Positions 32,262-43,600 of a DNA stretch of 64,000 nt are shown here, piece after piece. The translations under genes were made by a program, and so were the position numbers. The notes beneath the pieces were generated by a model. It saw only the letters and a list, made by a program, of their open reading frames with translations, searched no databases and was not told the DNA's origin. Source of the DNA: Fulvia fulva (lineage: Eukaryota > Ascomycota > Dothideomycetes > Mycosphaerellales > Mycosphaerellaceae). Every line of letters begins with the position of its first letter. Position 1 is the stretch's first letter. The stretch lies in NCBI RefSeq assembly GCF_020509005.1, contig NC_063012.1, positions 4,774,001 to 4,838,000 on the forward strand, written 5' to 3'.

Positions 32262-32496
32262 TGTTAAGATGTAGCATCTCAAAGGGAGTCAACAATCAGG
32301 AAGTGATCTGGCAGCCTGAGGCATCCACAATGACTCAGCTTGTAGGGAGATACCTTCTCTCCCCTTTAGCTTAGATAGACATCCAACACAATCAACATAT
32401 TGGTTCCTGATATATTGCTGCATGCTCGTGCTATTAGTCAGTTGAAGATTGATCTCTTACTCCACTCCGCTGCCATCCACCCGTACCTGTTCAACA
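32262..32496 (+). repeat. 5' LTR of the Copia element
   Basis: 235 bp, tgttaagatg...ctgttcaaca, the same as 37642-37876 by direct comparison. Confidence 0.97.
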
Positions 32497-32508
32497 GGTT
32501 ATGAGCCC
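32497..32508 (+). other. Primer-binding site: half initiator-Met tRNA
   Basis: ggttatgagccc follows the LTR directly. It is complementary to the anticodon stem-loop of initiator tRNA-Met (gggcucauaacc, anticodon CAU), not to the tRNA 3' end. Drosophila copia and yeast Ty5 are known to prime this way with a tRNA fragment. Confidence 0.85.
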
Positions 32509-32944
32509 GGGTTTGTGCAGGAATAAGAGCAACCTATATCAGTACAGGTTACTTGTATCCCTTGCTATCGTAGCAGAAAACATCTGGGAATCAGAAGTCT
32601 ACCCCGTCTATCCTATCAAGGAGCTTAGTTCGATACTAAGTGATAGGTAACCCAGACAAGGACTCTGTGCGGCTTACTCAAAGCCAATACCTTGAAGATA
32701 CTCTGTAGGCAGAACTGCATCGAGATACTATCAAGAAGGACTTCAAGTAAGTCATTTGAAGCTCTGCTAGGAGAGACAGACCTGTGTCCTAGCCCCGAGA
32801 CCTCACACCGCTCCTTCTTTACTTTACCAAGCAGGCCTTGGTATCCACACCTACGAACTTTCCCATTCTACACCAGAAGCCTCAGCAGGATCTGAGCCAC
32901 CACCTTGGAACATACACACCTTGTTTCATTACATCCAATTTATT

Positions 32945-35900
32945 ATGGATTCATACCAAGAGAAGACAGAGGAGAAGGGAGGCAAAATCCCAATTCTTGG
33001 GAGGGACAATTGGAAGAGATGGTTCAACCTTCAGAGATACAAGATGGAGAGCCAATCAGCATTCTTTGCAATTGATGACCTAATGGAAGTGTCTTTTGAC
33101 AACATCAAGGGCAAGACTCTGAAACTCCAAGAAGAGGCTACAACCAAAGAGATCCTCAATACGCCAACATGGACAAGACACAATGCAGTATGCAACTTCA
33201 GTATCCTTAGTAGGATCACAGAAGAAGATGAATTTGAGCTTGAGGGCTCATGTGAATCTGGAAGAGCTGCTGAGAAGTGGGTGTATCTCTGGAACAAGTA
33301 TAGCCAGGTGCTACCAACCCATGCACATGAGCTCACAAAGCAATTTGTGACCTTTGAGATGAGTGAAGAGTTCACCATCAGATCTGCATGGACACACCTG
33401 GTTTCTCTTGGAAAAAGGATTGCTGATGTTGACCCAGAGGGTCAGCATTACAGGAAAGCTGATGTGAGGATGACCCAGCTCTTAAGCTCACTGCCACCTG
33501 ACTACCATGTAGCCAGGGATACTATCATGGCTCAGCCAAAGATGGATCATGAAAGGACCTTAAAGATCCTTGAAGCTCAAGAAGCCAGGTTGGATCCCTC
33601 TAAGGCTGAGTATGGCATGGCAGCCACCTGGGTCAAGCCCTCAGGTCTAGCAAGACCACTCTCCTGCCTTCTCTGTGAGAAGGATCATCTGATCAAGGAC
33701 TGCCCTAGTTTGCCTGAGGCAAGAAAGGTCCTTAGATCTCATTCCCAACCACCATCTTCCCAGAATACAACACATGTCAAGAAGAAGAGAACTCCACCAC
33801 CCACTTCAAGGAGGACACCAAGAGAGAAGTCCTCTATGGAAGAACTTAAGAAAATGGTGAAGAAACTCAGCTCTGACATGCTGTCACTCCAGAAGAACCA
33901 GGCCCAGTCTTATACCTCTAAAGCAAAGAAGACTGGAAAAGGTTTCTCCGCCCAAGAGTCACCATGCAGCTCATCCCCAGAGACAATGTCTGATGATGAT
34001 GAGTATGATGAAGTGGCTCACTCAACTGCAGAAGTCCAAGGCAAGTTCCCCTCGTCAGAGTGGTTACTTGACTCCTGTGCTTCATCCCATATGACTGACC
34101 AAAGCTGCCTCTTTAGATCTATGACTCCCTTGACAAGGAAGAAATGGATCAAAGTGGGAGGTGGGTTTTTATTGGCCACTCATATTGGGAATGCAGAGAT
34201 GAGTGGGAGAGCTGGCAGAAAAGTTGTTTTGGAAGATGTCCTGCTTGTACCCAAGCTAGGAGTGAACCTGGTTTCATGGAACCAGTTTAGCAAGCAGTTT
34301 GGTGTGCAACCTCCATCATTTTCTCTTGTTTCCCCCTCTGGTGAGACTGTTGTCCAGACAAAGCTCCTTGGGGGGGTTCCATTCATTGATGAGATTTCTC
34401 CTCTCCTACAAGAACGGGCACATTACTCATCATGTGCACCACCAATGGAGAATGCCTTTGTGACTGCTCAATCAGAGACCGACCTGAAGCAGTGGGAGCT
34501 TTGGCATAGAAGATTTGCACACTTTGGGAAGAATTTGCTCCAGAATCTTCACAAGGTAACAGACTTGAAAGAACCCATTCCTATCCCTAAGGATGGCTTT
34601 CACCAGTGCAGAGTATGCTCAATAGCAAAGATGAAGAAGTACAAAGGCAAAGTTACAGAGAGAAGACCTGAAAGACTTGCCCTTGTATCTATTGACATAT
34701 GTGGCCCACTACCAATCTCAAGACTAGGATTCAAATACTGGCTTGAGATTGTTGACAACTTCTCTAGGAAGAAGTGGACCTTTCCTCTTAGGAAAAGAGA
34801 AGATGCTCCAGTTGCTCTCCAGAACTGGAAGATCAAAGCAGAGAGGAAATCATCAGCGCAGCTGAAAGCAGTAAGACTTGACAATGCAAAAGAACTTATT
34901 GCATTAGTGAAGCAGTGGGAGAAGGATTTGGGGATTGGGCTCGAGCCGACTGAGGCATACAACTCTCTACAGAATGGACCAGTTGAGAGGTCAATACAAA
35001 CCTCAGAGGACTCTATAAGGGCAATGCTTGAAGAGGCTAAAATGCCGGTTGAATTTTGGCCTGAAGCACTAGAGGCCCAAACTTATATGAGGAACAAACT
35101 GCCAAATGGCCCAGATTACGATGGGTTCAAGGTTTCACCAGATGAGGCTTTTGATGGTATCAAACCGACCATCAACCATTTGAAAGTTTGGGGATGCAAA
35201 GCTGTTGTCTATATGGACACAAGATCCCAACCTCAATGGGCAAGAAGTGACAAGCTAATGAATAGGGGTAAAGAAGCAGTGTTTATTGGGTATGTTGAAA
35301 ACACAGCTAAAGCCTGGCTCTTTTGGGAACCAGACATGAGAGCTGTTAAACAACACACACATGCAGACTTCTTTGAGGACCAGCCTGGAGGTGATATGGG
35401 TCTCAATGTTCCAACATTGAATCTACCAAGCAGTGCACCAGCTAGGAAGCCCTTAGGAAGGCCGAGGAAGAACGTATCCTTAGGACAATCTACCCACCAT
35501 TCAGGCGTCCATCAGAGCCCCCCCGAAATAGATCAGCCAATTGAGAGCCCTAAAGTCGCTCAGCCGAGAAAGCTGTTTGTGCAACTTCCCCAGCCTCCGG
35601 AGAACGTAGGGGAATTTCAGAAAATCGATCAGCCAATTGAGAGAAGCTCCCTAGATCCCCAGGAAATAGACGTTACTAGGTCACAAGTGACGGTCCCTAA
35701 ATCATCCCTTGGAAAGAGAAAGGCTGACTATGATGTTGAGGGCTATGACATGAAACAGAAAGCCCCAAGATCCATGGTCCCTAAGCCCGAACTAACCACT
35801 GAAGTGGGAGAAGCAATGGACCTCTCAGAGAACCTTGCTGCTTTTCACCAAGCTTTCTTTGCAGCCATGCAATCAGTGGACAGTTCAATACCATGGGATA

Positions 35901-37576
35901 GCGAATTCCTGGAAGAAGTTGAGGAAATGGCCTTTGCAGCAACTGTAGAAGCCATTGCATACAAGCAAGAGGTCCCAATTCCAAAATCCTACAAGGATGC
36001 TGTGAATGACAAGAAATGGGGACATCTTTGGAAGGAAGCAATCCAAAAGGAACTAGATGCTCTACAGAGTAACAACACCTGGGAAAATTCTGTTCCACCA
36101 AAAGGAGCAAATCTGGTTACATCAAGATGGGTCTTTGATATTAAGAGAAGCATTAGTGGAGCTATTGAAAAGTTCAAGGCTAGACTAGTTGCAAGGGGCT
36201 TCTCACAGAAGTTTGGTGTTGACTTTATGGAGACATTTGCACCTACAGTAAGACAGGACACCCTTAGGGTGTTTATGGCTATTGTGTGTAAGAAGGATCT
36301 TCATCTTCACCAAGTGGATGTGAACAATGCATTCACAGAAAGCACCCTCCATGAAGACATCTTCATGTTACCACCACCAGGAGTTGAGCTTCCACCAAAC
36401 ATGGTGTTCAAAATCCTCAAAAGCTTGTATGGACTTAAGCAAGCAGCTAGAGATTGGAATCAACTCTGTGTGTCAAAGCTCAGAGAGATTGGATTCACAC
36501 AGTCAGAAGTGGATCCATGCCTACTTATCCATAAGAAGAGGGAGATCATAATCCTTATACATGTGGATGACATTCCAATTGCTGCACCAAAGTTGACAGA
36601 TGTTCTCTGGTTCAAAAGAGAACTTGGCAAGATCTTCAAGATCAAAGATCTAGGTGAACCTGAAAAGATCCTTGGCATGAGAGTCACAAGGGACAGGAAG
36701 AGAGGAATCCTGAAACTTGACCAAGGACACTTTGTTAGGGACAGCCTAGCCAAGATGGGAATGAACCATGAGAAGGCAGCACCTACACACTCACCCATGG
36801 ACAGCTATGAGGCCCTCAAACCTTCAAGCCACATGGATGAGAGGTGTGACAAGGCAGAGTACCAGAGTATTAATGGTACTTGGATGTGGCCAGCAACAAT
36901 CACAAGGCCAGACATTGCTTTTGCCCTAGGAAGGATGAGCTCATTTGTGAGTGACCCATCCACCTACCACATGAAGGCTTTGAAGAAGATCACTAGGTAC
37001 CTAAGATCATACCCTGATCTAGGACTTCAGTTCTCAAAGTCTGGAAAAGGACACCTTATTGGATACTGTGATTCTGATTATGCAATGGACAAAGCAGACA
37101 GAGTCTCAATCCTTGGGTATGTCTTCTTCCTCTGTGGGGCACCAGTTTCTTGGATGAGCAAGAAGCAAAAGTCTGTAGCAACATCCACAATGGAGGCTGA
37201 ATACATGGCTATGAATGCATGTGCGAAGCAGTCCCAATTCCTAGCTTCACTGCTGAGGGAAATGGATTGTCCAGAGTTAGTGGGAGACTGTTCCCATCAA
37301 CCAAGAATCACTGGAAACCAGGAGACTGTATCAAATTTGAGACCAGTCCAATTAAGAGGTGACAATCAAGCTGCCCTCACCCTAGTGAAAGATGCACATG
37401 TTCATGACAAGTCGAAGCACATTGACATTGCCTATAACGCTGTTAGGAAACTTTGGTGGAGGAGGCTTATTGCTGTTGAGTACACCCCAACCTCTGAGAT
37501 GGTTGCAGACGGGTTTACAAAACCAAAGACTGGTCCACACTTCCAGAGGTTTGTAAGCCAGCTGAACCTGTCATAA
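32945..37576 (+). CDS. Copia gag-pol polyprotein
   Basis: 1543 residues in one frame from the first ATG (32945, MDSYQEKTEEKGG); the open frame extends to 32921 without an ATG. Order is that of Ty1/Copia: gag with a zinc knuckle (CLLCEKDHLIKDC, near 240-255, spacing C-X2-C-X3-H-X4-C, one short of usual); aspartic protease around residue 376 (WLLDSCASSHMT, with Cys where Gly is normal); GAG-pre-integrase HHCC (WHRRFAHFGKN...CRVCSIAK); integrase with SIDICGPLP, RLDNAKEL and NGPVERSIQ; reverse transcriptase with ARLVARGFSQKFGVDF, QVDVNNAFTE, SLYGLKQAARDW and active-site HVDDI near 1208; RNase H with GYCDSDYAMDK, STMEAEYMA and RGDNQAAL. No stops or frameshifts. It makes particles in the cytoplasm, reverse-transcribes and integrates. 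Confidence 0.96.
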   Translation: MDSYQEKTEEKGGKIPILGRDNWKRWFNLQRYKMESQSAFFAIDDLMEVSFDNIKGKTLKLQEEATTKEILNTPTWTRHNAVCNFSILSRITEEDEFELEGSCESGRAAEKWVYLWNKYSQVLPTHAHELTKQFVTFEMSEEFTIRSAWTHLVSLGKRIADVDPEGQHYRKADVRMTQLLSSLPPDYHVARDTIMAQPKMDHERTLKILEAQEARLDPSKAEYGMAATWVKPSGLARPLSCLLCEKDHLIKDCPSLPEARKVLRSHSQPPSSQNTTHVKKKRTPPPTSRRTPREKSSMEELKKMVKKLSSDMLSLQKNQAQSYTSKAKKTGKGFSAQESPCSSSPETMSDDDEYDEVAHSTAEVQGKFPSSEWLLDSCASSHMTDQSCLFRSMTPLTRKKWIKVGGGFLLATHIGNAEMSGRAGRKVVLEDVLLVPKLGVNLVSWNQFSKQFGVQPPSFSLVSPSGETVVQTKLLGGVPFIDEISPLLQERAHYSSCAPPMENAFVTAQSETDLKQWELWHRRFAHFGKNLLQNLHKVTDLKEPIPIPKDGFHQCRVCSIAKMKKYKGKVTERRPERLALVSIDICGPLPISRLGFKYWLEIVDNFSRKKWTFPLRKREDAPVALQNWKIKAERKSSAQLKAVRLDNAKELIALVKQWEKDLGIGLEPTEAYNSLQNGPVERSIQTSEDSIRAMLEEAKMPVEFWPEALEAQTYMRNKLPNGPDYDGFKVSPDEAFDGIKPTINHLKVWGCKAVVYMDTRSQPQWARSDKLMNRGKEAVFIGYVENTAKAWLFWEPDMRAVKQHTHADFFEDQPGGDMGLNVPTLNLPSSAPARKPLGRPRKNVSLGQSTHHSGVHQSPPEIDQPIESPKVAQPRKLFVQLPQPPENVGEFQKIDQPIERSSLDPQEIDVTRSQVTVPKSSLGKRKADYDVEGYDMKQKAPRSMVPKPELTTEVGEAMDLSENLAAFHQAFFAAMQSVDSSIPWDSEFLEEVEEMAFAATVEAIAYKQEVPIPKSYKDAVNDKKWGHLWKEAIQKELDALQSNNTWENSVPPKGANLVTSRWVFDIKRSISGAIEKFKARLVARGFSQKFGVDFMETFAPTVRQDTLRVFMAIVCKKDLHLHQVDVNNAFTESTLHEDIFMLPPPGVELPPNMVFKILKSLYGLKQAARDWNQLCVSKLREIGFTQSEVDPCLLIHKKREIIILIHVDDIPIAAPKLTDVLWFKRELGKIFKIKDLGEPEKILGMRVTRDRKRGILKLDQGHFVRDSLAKMGMNHEKAAPTHSPMDSYEALKPSSHMDERCDKAEYQSINGTWMWPATITRPDIAFALGRMSSFVSDPSTYHMKALKKITRYLRSYPDLGLQFSKSGKGHLIGYCDSDYAMDKADRVSILGYVFFLCGAPVSWMSKKQKSVATSTMEAEYMAMNACAKQSQFLASLLREMDCPELVGDCSHQPRITGNQETVSNLRPVQLRGDNQAALTLVKDAHVHDKSKHIDIAYNAVRKLWWRRLIAVEYTPTSEMVADGFTKPKTGPHFQRFVSQLNLS

Positions 37577-37619
37577 AAAGGTCCAAGTACTATTGACAGG
37601 AAGTGAGCAGACTGTAACC

Positions 37620-37641
37620 TCCCATACGAGATGAGTGGGAG
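37620..37641 (+). other. Polypurine tract of the Copia element
   Basis: gatgagtgggag immediately precedes the 3' LTR, as needed for plus-strand priming. Confidence 0.75.
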
Positions 37642-37876
37642 TGTTAAGATGTAGCATCTCAAAGGGAGTCAACAATCAGGAAGTGATCTGGCAGCCTGAG
37701 GCATCCACAATGACTCAGCTTGTAGGGAGATACCTTCTCTCCCCTTTAGCTTAGATAGACATCCAACACAATCAACATATTGGTTCCTGATATATTGCTG
37801 CATGCTCGTGCTATTAGTCAGTTGAAGATTGATCTCTTACTCCACTCCGCTGCCATCCACCCGTACCTGTTCAACA
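37642..37876 (+). repeat. 3' LTR of the Copia element
   Basis: 235 bp, no difference from the 5' LTR found; followed by the aggag target duplication. Confidence 0.97.
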
Positions 37877-38739
37877 AGGAGCTTACTTAGTAATACTACC
37901 GCCTAGAGAGCGAGCTAGCTTAACTTAAACACGACCTACTACGTACTAAGAACGACGAGAAGAAGGACAAGAAGACGACTATACCTAAGGGTAACGGTAC
38001 GGTATCGGTACCTCCTATAGTAGGGTAGATTATACTACCGATACTCCCTTTAGATAACGGCGTACCTCTCGGCCGCTCTCCTTATACTAATTAGCCGCTC
38101 CCTCCGTAGAAGGACCGCCCTAATTAGTATACGAACCTTATATAACTTACTTAAGATTAGCGTACTTAGATTATTACTAGCGGTAGCTACCTACGCTACC
38201 GGGGTACCGGCTACGTCTTAGGCGCCGCCGGCTACCTACTTGACCTATACGAGCGTCCTAAGAAGAAGGCTAATAATAACGGCCTTACGGTTACTAAAGT
38301 ACCGGCGGGAAATACCTAAGCTATTATTTAAGCGTAATAGATAATAGTCCGCCTTAGGAAGTCTTATACCCTTATAAACCTTATAAATATACCCGTACCG
38401 TATAGGCGTTTTCCTTATAAGCACGAGCGAGCACGCCCTCTTCTATAGAAGTAGATAAAGGACCCGAAGTCTCGTATTACTTTATAGTAGAGGGTAGGGC
38501 AAATAGAATATATATATATACCTTCCTTAATAATAGTACTAACTCTAAACTCGTAAACACTTCCTTTATATAAAAACATAAATTCCCGCTCTACGATATT
38601 AAGCCCTTTACGCTAGGCCTAGGTAATAGCTCCTAAGTACTAATAATTATTACTAAAGCTATAAACATTAAACTGAACCTTTAAGGCTATATTAAGACGG
38701 TCAAAACCCTAGTTACCGATAGCTACTATAATATAGTCC
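37877..38739 (+). pseudogene. Gypsy A gag/pol side, continued after the Copia
   Basis: Resumes the RIPed composition at once after the Copia and runs to the agtcc duplication (38735-38739) where Gypsy B enters. The sequence continues at 58008 on the far side of B. No intact frame. Confidence 0.7.
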
Positions 38740-38923
38740 TATTACGGGTAGCCCGCGACCCCTTACTATAGCTACGTCGGCCCGGCTAAACCGCGGACCT
38801 TCCGTATCGGGTTAGCGCGGCTTAGCTTTACTTTATAACTTCGCCGCGCCTCGCGCTCCTCTTTCGTAGCTTCGTAGAACAATAACTATCTCGTTCGGAC
38901 CCTATAGTACGCGCGCCCTTATA
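38740..38923 (+). repeat. 5' LTR of Gypsy B (184 bp)
   Basis: Pairs with 57825-58007. Starts tattacgggta, ends cccttata. Differences from its partner include two CG/TA replacements (38803-38804 and 38912-38913). Confidence 0.9.
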
Positions 38924-40453
38924 GTTTGTTCTACTACCCTACCTAGATCGCGGATCTAGGTAAGGGACGCGTAATAATAGGAATAGATAGAACCGTAGAA
39001 CTCGAGAACGCGTAGAGTCGTATTAGAATATAGAACACGGTAAGGCGTATAGCGCGTAGATACCTAGAGAACGTAACGCGGCGATATTATTAGTAGGTAG
39101 TCGCGCGCTCGTAGATAGTTAGGATATAGGCACCGTTACGCCTCCCCCGAACCTAGATAATATAACTTTATAAATAACGAACGGCGGTATACTACCGCTA
39201 CCTAAGCCTAAGGGCAAAAGTAAGTAGCGTATATCTCTTTTCCCCGACCTCTCCTCTTTTCCTTAGAGTTAGACATAGGACAATAACCGGCGGGTTATAG
39301 TAGACACCGGTATCGCGCTATAATAAGAGATTAATAAAGCTTACTAGAATGCCTTCGAGCGAGAAGAAGGTAGTAAGATTGACTTTATAGAACTGTTCGA
39401 GTTCAAGCTCGAAGAGAACCTAGGCGGCGACCTAGACGAGGTATATCTATTACTCGACAAAGTAGAACACATTCTCGTATTCGAATACTAGAATATCACC
39501 CTAGATAACCTTACGACCCTTATATCCTAATACCCGAAGACTACCTACGACTTCGTACTATAAGTAGTTAACACGGCGATTACTAAGGGTAGACAACTCG
39601 ATATAATAGAGCGAGCTAACGACCTTTAGAACACCTAGTATACTACGCTATATACCGAATACGACCGTATCTATAAGATACTACGAAGTGAAGAGCTTGT
39701 TATATAGAAAATAGTAGTAGATCTTAAGAGTAAGAAGGATTACGACCTAGCTAAGTTATAAGAGCTAGAGAAGAAATATAAGGAAGCTAATAACCTATAT
39801 AAGCAGTTTAGCGAGATCTACGAGAAGGAGAAGAAGAAGGCATAAGATGCTAAGGCAAAGAACTAGGCCCTATAACAAGAAGTCAATAACCTAAAGGCTC
39901 GGCTTAAGGTAGGAGACACTATATAGAACGGAGGTAGGGGCCGCTTAGGCCGCCGACCCTCTCGTTCCCGCCTACGCGAGACCTTACTCGAGTAGCTAAT
40001 ACGTAAGTATCGCGAAGCTACTAGTAGAGGTAGCGGTAGCGGTAGTAGTAATAACGATAGAGACGACGATAACCGTAGTAATAATAGCCGAGGACGTAAT
40101 AACGACCGTCCGTAACTAGGACCTAATAATAGTCGTGACTCGAGAATACGTAACACCCGTACCTAGATACTACTAGTTAACCTTCTAGAACGTCTCTTTA
40201 CTATTGACCGTACCCTTACTCGCGGTATAGAGATCGGTAAGGGTGTGCCTAATTCTAAGTACTTTAAGAACGATAACGACCCTAATTTCGATAGCTAGTA
40301 TAGTAGTGTTCTCCTAAAGCTAACTATAGTAACCTTCCGTACTAAGGTAGATAGTCTACGCTTCGTATATAGATAGACGTAAGGTAATCCTTAGCGAAGT
40401 ATTAAGCCGAGGATCCCTATACCTAGATAGTAGTCCTTTAATAAGTTTAAGAC
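38924..40453 (+). pseudogene. gag of Gypsy B, first part, RIPed
   Basis: RIPed, no open frame. Reading through stops gives a charged gag-like protein. It is split by Gypsy C after the aagac duplication at 40449-40453. The zinc-knuckle region lies beyond C near 53050-53110, with Cys codons changed to Tyr (TGC to TAC). Confidence 0.65.
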
Positions 40454-40614
40454 TATAACGGTTTATAGTCGTGTTAATATAAAGTAGCTAGGAACGTAGG
40501 AAAGAGGAGCGCGAGGTGCGCCGAGGCTATATATAAGCCGAGGTACTACGCTAGTACGCGCGCTCACGTGACCTACGTACTAGCTAGACATTCGCTAGGC
40601 CTAGGGCCGTGACA
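40454..40614 (-). repeat. 3' LTR of Gypsy C (161 bp)
   Basis: Pairs with 52341-52501. Holds a retained tcacgtgac motif at about 40563-40572. In element orientation it begins tgtcacgg. Confidence 0.9.
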
Positions 40615-43600
40615 CTACCCCCCCTTCAAAATCGCGCTTAGTCCCTTAAGCTCGTAGTATAGCCGCTATAAACGCGGCGTCATCCTCTATATTATTTTCT
40701 ATACCGTATTAACGTATATCTAGTACTTACCTACTAATAGTCATCTTTCTTAAAGTAGCCGCCTACGGCCTATTATAAGTACTAGTATTAGGTTCGTAAT
40801 ACGTAACTACCGGAAGAGCTATAGGCACCTACGCGAATAACTTACGTAGCCTACCTATAGTTACCGGGTTAGGCGTAACTATTAACGAAGCGTTTACGGC
40901 TAAAGCGTTTATTACTTCGCCGATCATAACGTCTTTAGGTATATCCTTATTAGGAATCTACCCTAGTAGCGGCGTAAAGTTAGCTAGCCTGTCCTTCGTA
41001 GGGTAGTTATAGTAGAAGTCCGCGATAGAGGCGGTAGTAGTATCTATTAACTCCTTAGCGGGCTCCTAGGTAGGCTTACTATGACCTACCTATTATATAA
41101 GGTATTTATACCTTCGTTACTTCCTCCTACCGCGTAGCGCTAGGCCTAGCGGCAATGTGCTCTTTACGTTAAGCACTATATCTAGAAGCTAATACGTGTT
41201 TATGTCTCCGTTATTATCTTCTACCTCGATCGGGGCCGGAGGTAGCTATACTTGTCCTAGTATTAGTACGTATATAGGTATTAGTAAGTTAGCGTAAAAG
41301 CCGTTATAGAGGTTACTTAGGAATTAAGGGAGGTCTAGGCGGTACGTGTCGTGTAGTAGCACCTTAGTAACTACGTATAGTCTAGTATAGCGGTAATTAA
41401 GCTTCTTTAATAGGCGCTTAGTACGCCGGTTACGTGTACTAAGGTGTACTAGGTCTCTGACTTCGTACCGTAGTATAATCGTTCTATACTTATTAGTATA
41501 TTTAGCTTACGATACTTATACTATTACTATAGAGTCTCGTAGCTTTTACCTAAGGTCTGTTATACGTTATACGAATATATTTATAGACTCTACGTCTAAT
41601 CGCTATTTATACGGAAGTAGTTATATAGGGAGATTAAGTTCAGTATCTATATAACGTAGGTTCTTACTAATGTTCGCTATAAAAGGACTTACGCTAGTCG
41701 TTTTAGAGACGTAGTCGTTTGTAGTAAACTCTGTAAGTAGGAGCTAATCTAGCTAGTTATCCTAAGCGTAACTAGTAAACGTACGTAGGTACTGTTCTAT
41801 TATCTTATTAGTATTCTCGCTTTAACTATTAGTCTTAGGGTAATAGCCGGTTAAGATCTTACGCTTAATTTATAGTAACTCGTAGAGGCGTCCCTAGAAG
41901 GCTAATACCTATTAAGGACTACGATCCGACGTAATTATCTTTAGTAGACTATATCGGGAGAAGATATACTTTACGTAGATATATACGATATACTCCGCTA
42001 TTATTTCTAATACTAGAATATAATACCGCTCCTTACCTAAACGGTCTATAACTATTAGTACGTTCTTATAGTACTGACTATCTACTATATACTTGGCCCT
42101 TAGTAGTTTGATAGCGAAGTCTAAGGCAACGTCGTCCTACGTGTCGAATAGGACTAGTAGTAGAGCAAGTAGTCTATATTAAGGTTTGTTAATACTACGG
42201 CTATTACGGTATATACGGTATACTCGTACGAAAGATCTAATAAACCGTGTCATTCGTAGCTATATATATATATATTATTCATTAAGCTATTATAGTGCCT
42301 CCTAGCCTATATAGCTATTCTACGTACTTCTATCTTTCGAAGGGGAAACCGCTCGCGGTAAAAACCCCTCTCCTCTCCTATACTACTATTGTCCGTTATT
42401 TGCCTTCCCGCTTTCCTTATAAAGGGTATACTAGTATTATAGGCCTGCCCTAATAACTACCTTGTCTATATCCCCTTAGTCTCCCTCCTCTTCTCTATCT
42501 ACTCCTCCGTCTTATTCTTCGACTTCGGATACGCTTAGCCGTAGGATTTAGCTAGCGCTAATAGATAAGAAGTGTTCTAGTTTAAGTAGTATACGATTCT
42601 ACTATACGTACCGCGGATCTGCTTTGTTATATAGAATCGCGTTCTATAAACGTCTAGTTAGGCTGTCTAGTTTAGCTCCTTAAACACCTAGACGATATAT
42701 AATCTTAAAGAAGAATTATAAGAGGAACTCGGCCTATCTTACTTATCGTCTATTTAGTTACTTAGAGGTCATAAAGTATTCGAGGTTCTTATAGTCGCAA
42801 TATACTAGTACTAGGTAGCCGCTTAGATAAGTAAAGTTCTTAAAGTCTAGTTTGTCGATATCGCTAGCTATACGTTCGGGCTTCTACTCTTTAAATACTT
42901 TGACGATAGCAAGTAGTTCCTTGTTATAAATGTCGTAATTGTACTCCTACGGGCTTATCTTCTTAGATAGGTATACGATTGGCCTTAGGATGTTGTCCTT
43001 ATCGTATTGCGATAGGACCGTAGCCGTAACAAAGTCACTCGTATCCGTTTTAAGTACTATTCTACGTCCTAGGACAAACATCGCTAATATAGTGCCTTTA
43101 GTATCGGTAAAAGCTTACTTTAGTCCGTCTAATACCTTCTAATATTCCTCTATCTATTGCTAAGGGCAGTCCTTCTTAGTCAGCTTTACTATAGGTAATA
43201 CTATCTTGCTATAGTCCTTAATAAAGCGCCGATAGAACCCGGAGAACCTATTAAACGTAAGGACATCTTTTACGTTTACTAGTATTCCCTATTCCCTTAT
43301 AGCTTATACCTTAGCTAGATCTATTAAGACTCCGTCCTTACCGATAATAAGGCCTAGGTATTAAGTAGATTAGGTATAAGACTTATATTTAGTAATGTCG
43401 AGTTGTAGGCCGGCTTTACTACATTTACGAAGTACCTTCTTAACATACTCTATATGCTCCTTAAGAGTGTCGCTAAAGATAAGTATATTATCTAGGTATA
43501 CCGACTTAAAGTCGTTAAGGAACTCTCGTAGTGTGTCGTTAATATAAGACTAGAAAGTACTAGGGGTATTATATAACCCGAATAGCAATACTAGGCATTC

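Larger units (their letters stand above)
32262..37876 (+). mobile_element. Intact Ty1/Copia LTR retrotransposon, not RIPed
   Basis: A complete 5.6-kb element: two 235-bp LTRs that look identical base for base, a primer-binding site, one long gag-pol frame and a polypurine tract. The 5-bp target duplication aggag is at 32257-32261 and 37877-37881. LTR ends are tgtt...aaca. CpA and TpG are at normal levels, in sharp contrast to both flanks. It is inserted in the gag side of Gypsy A. All sequence evidence says recent and probably autonomous. Confidence 0.97.
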
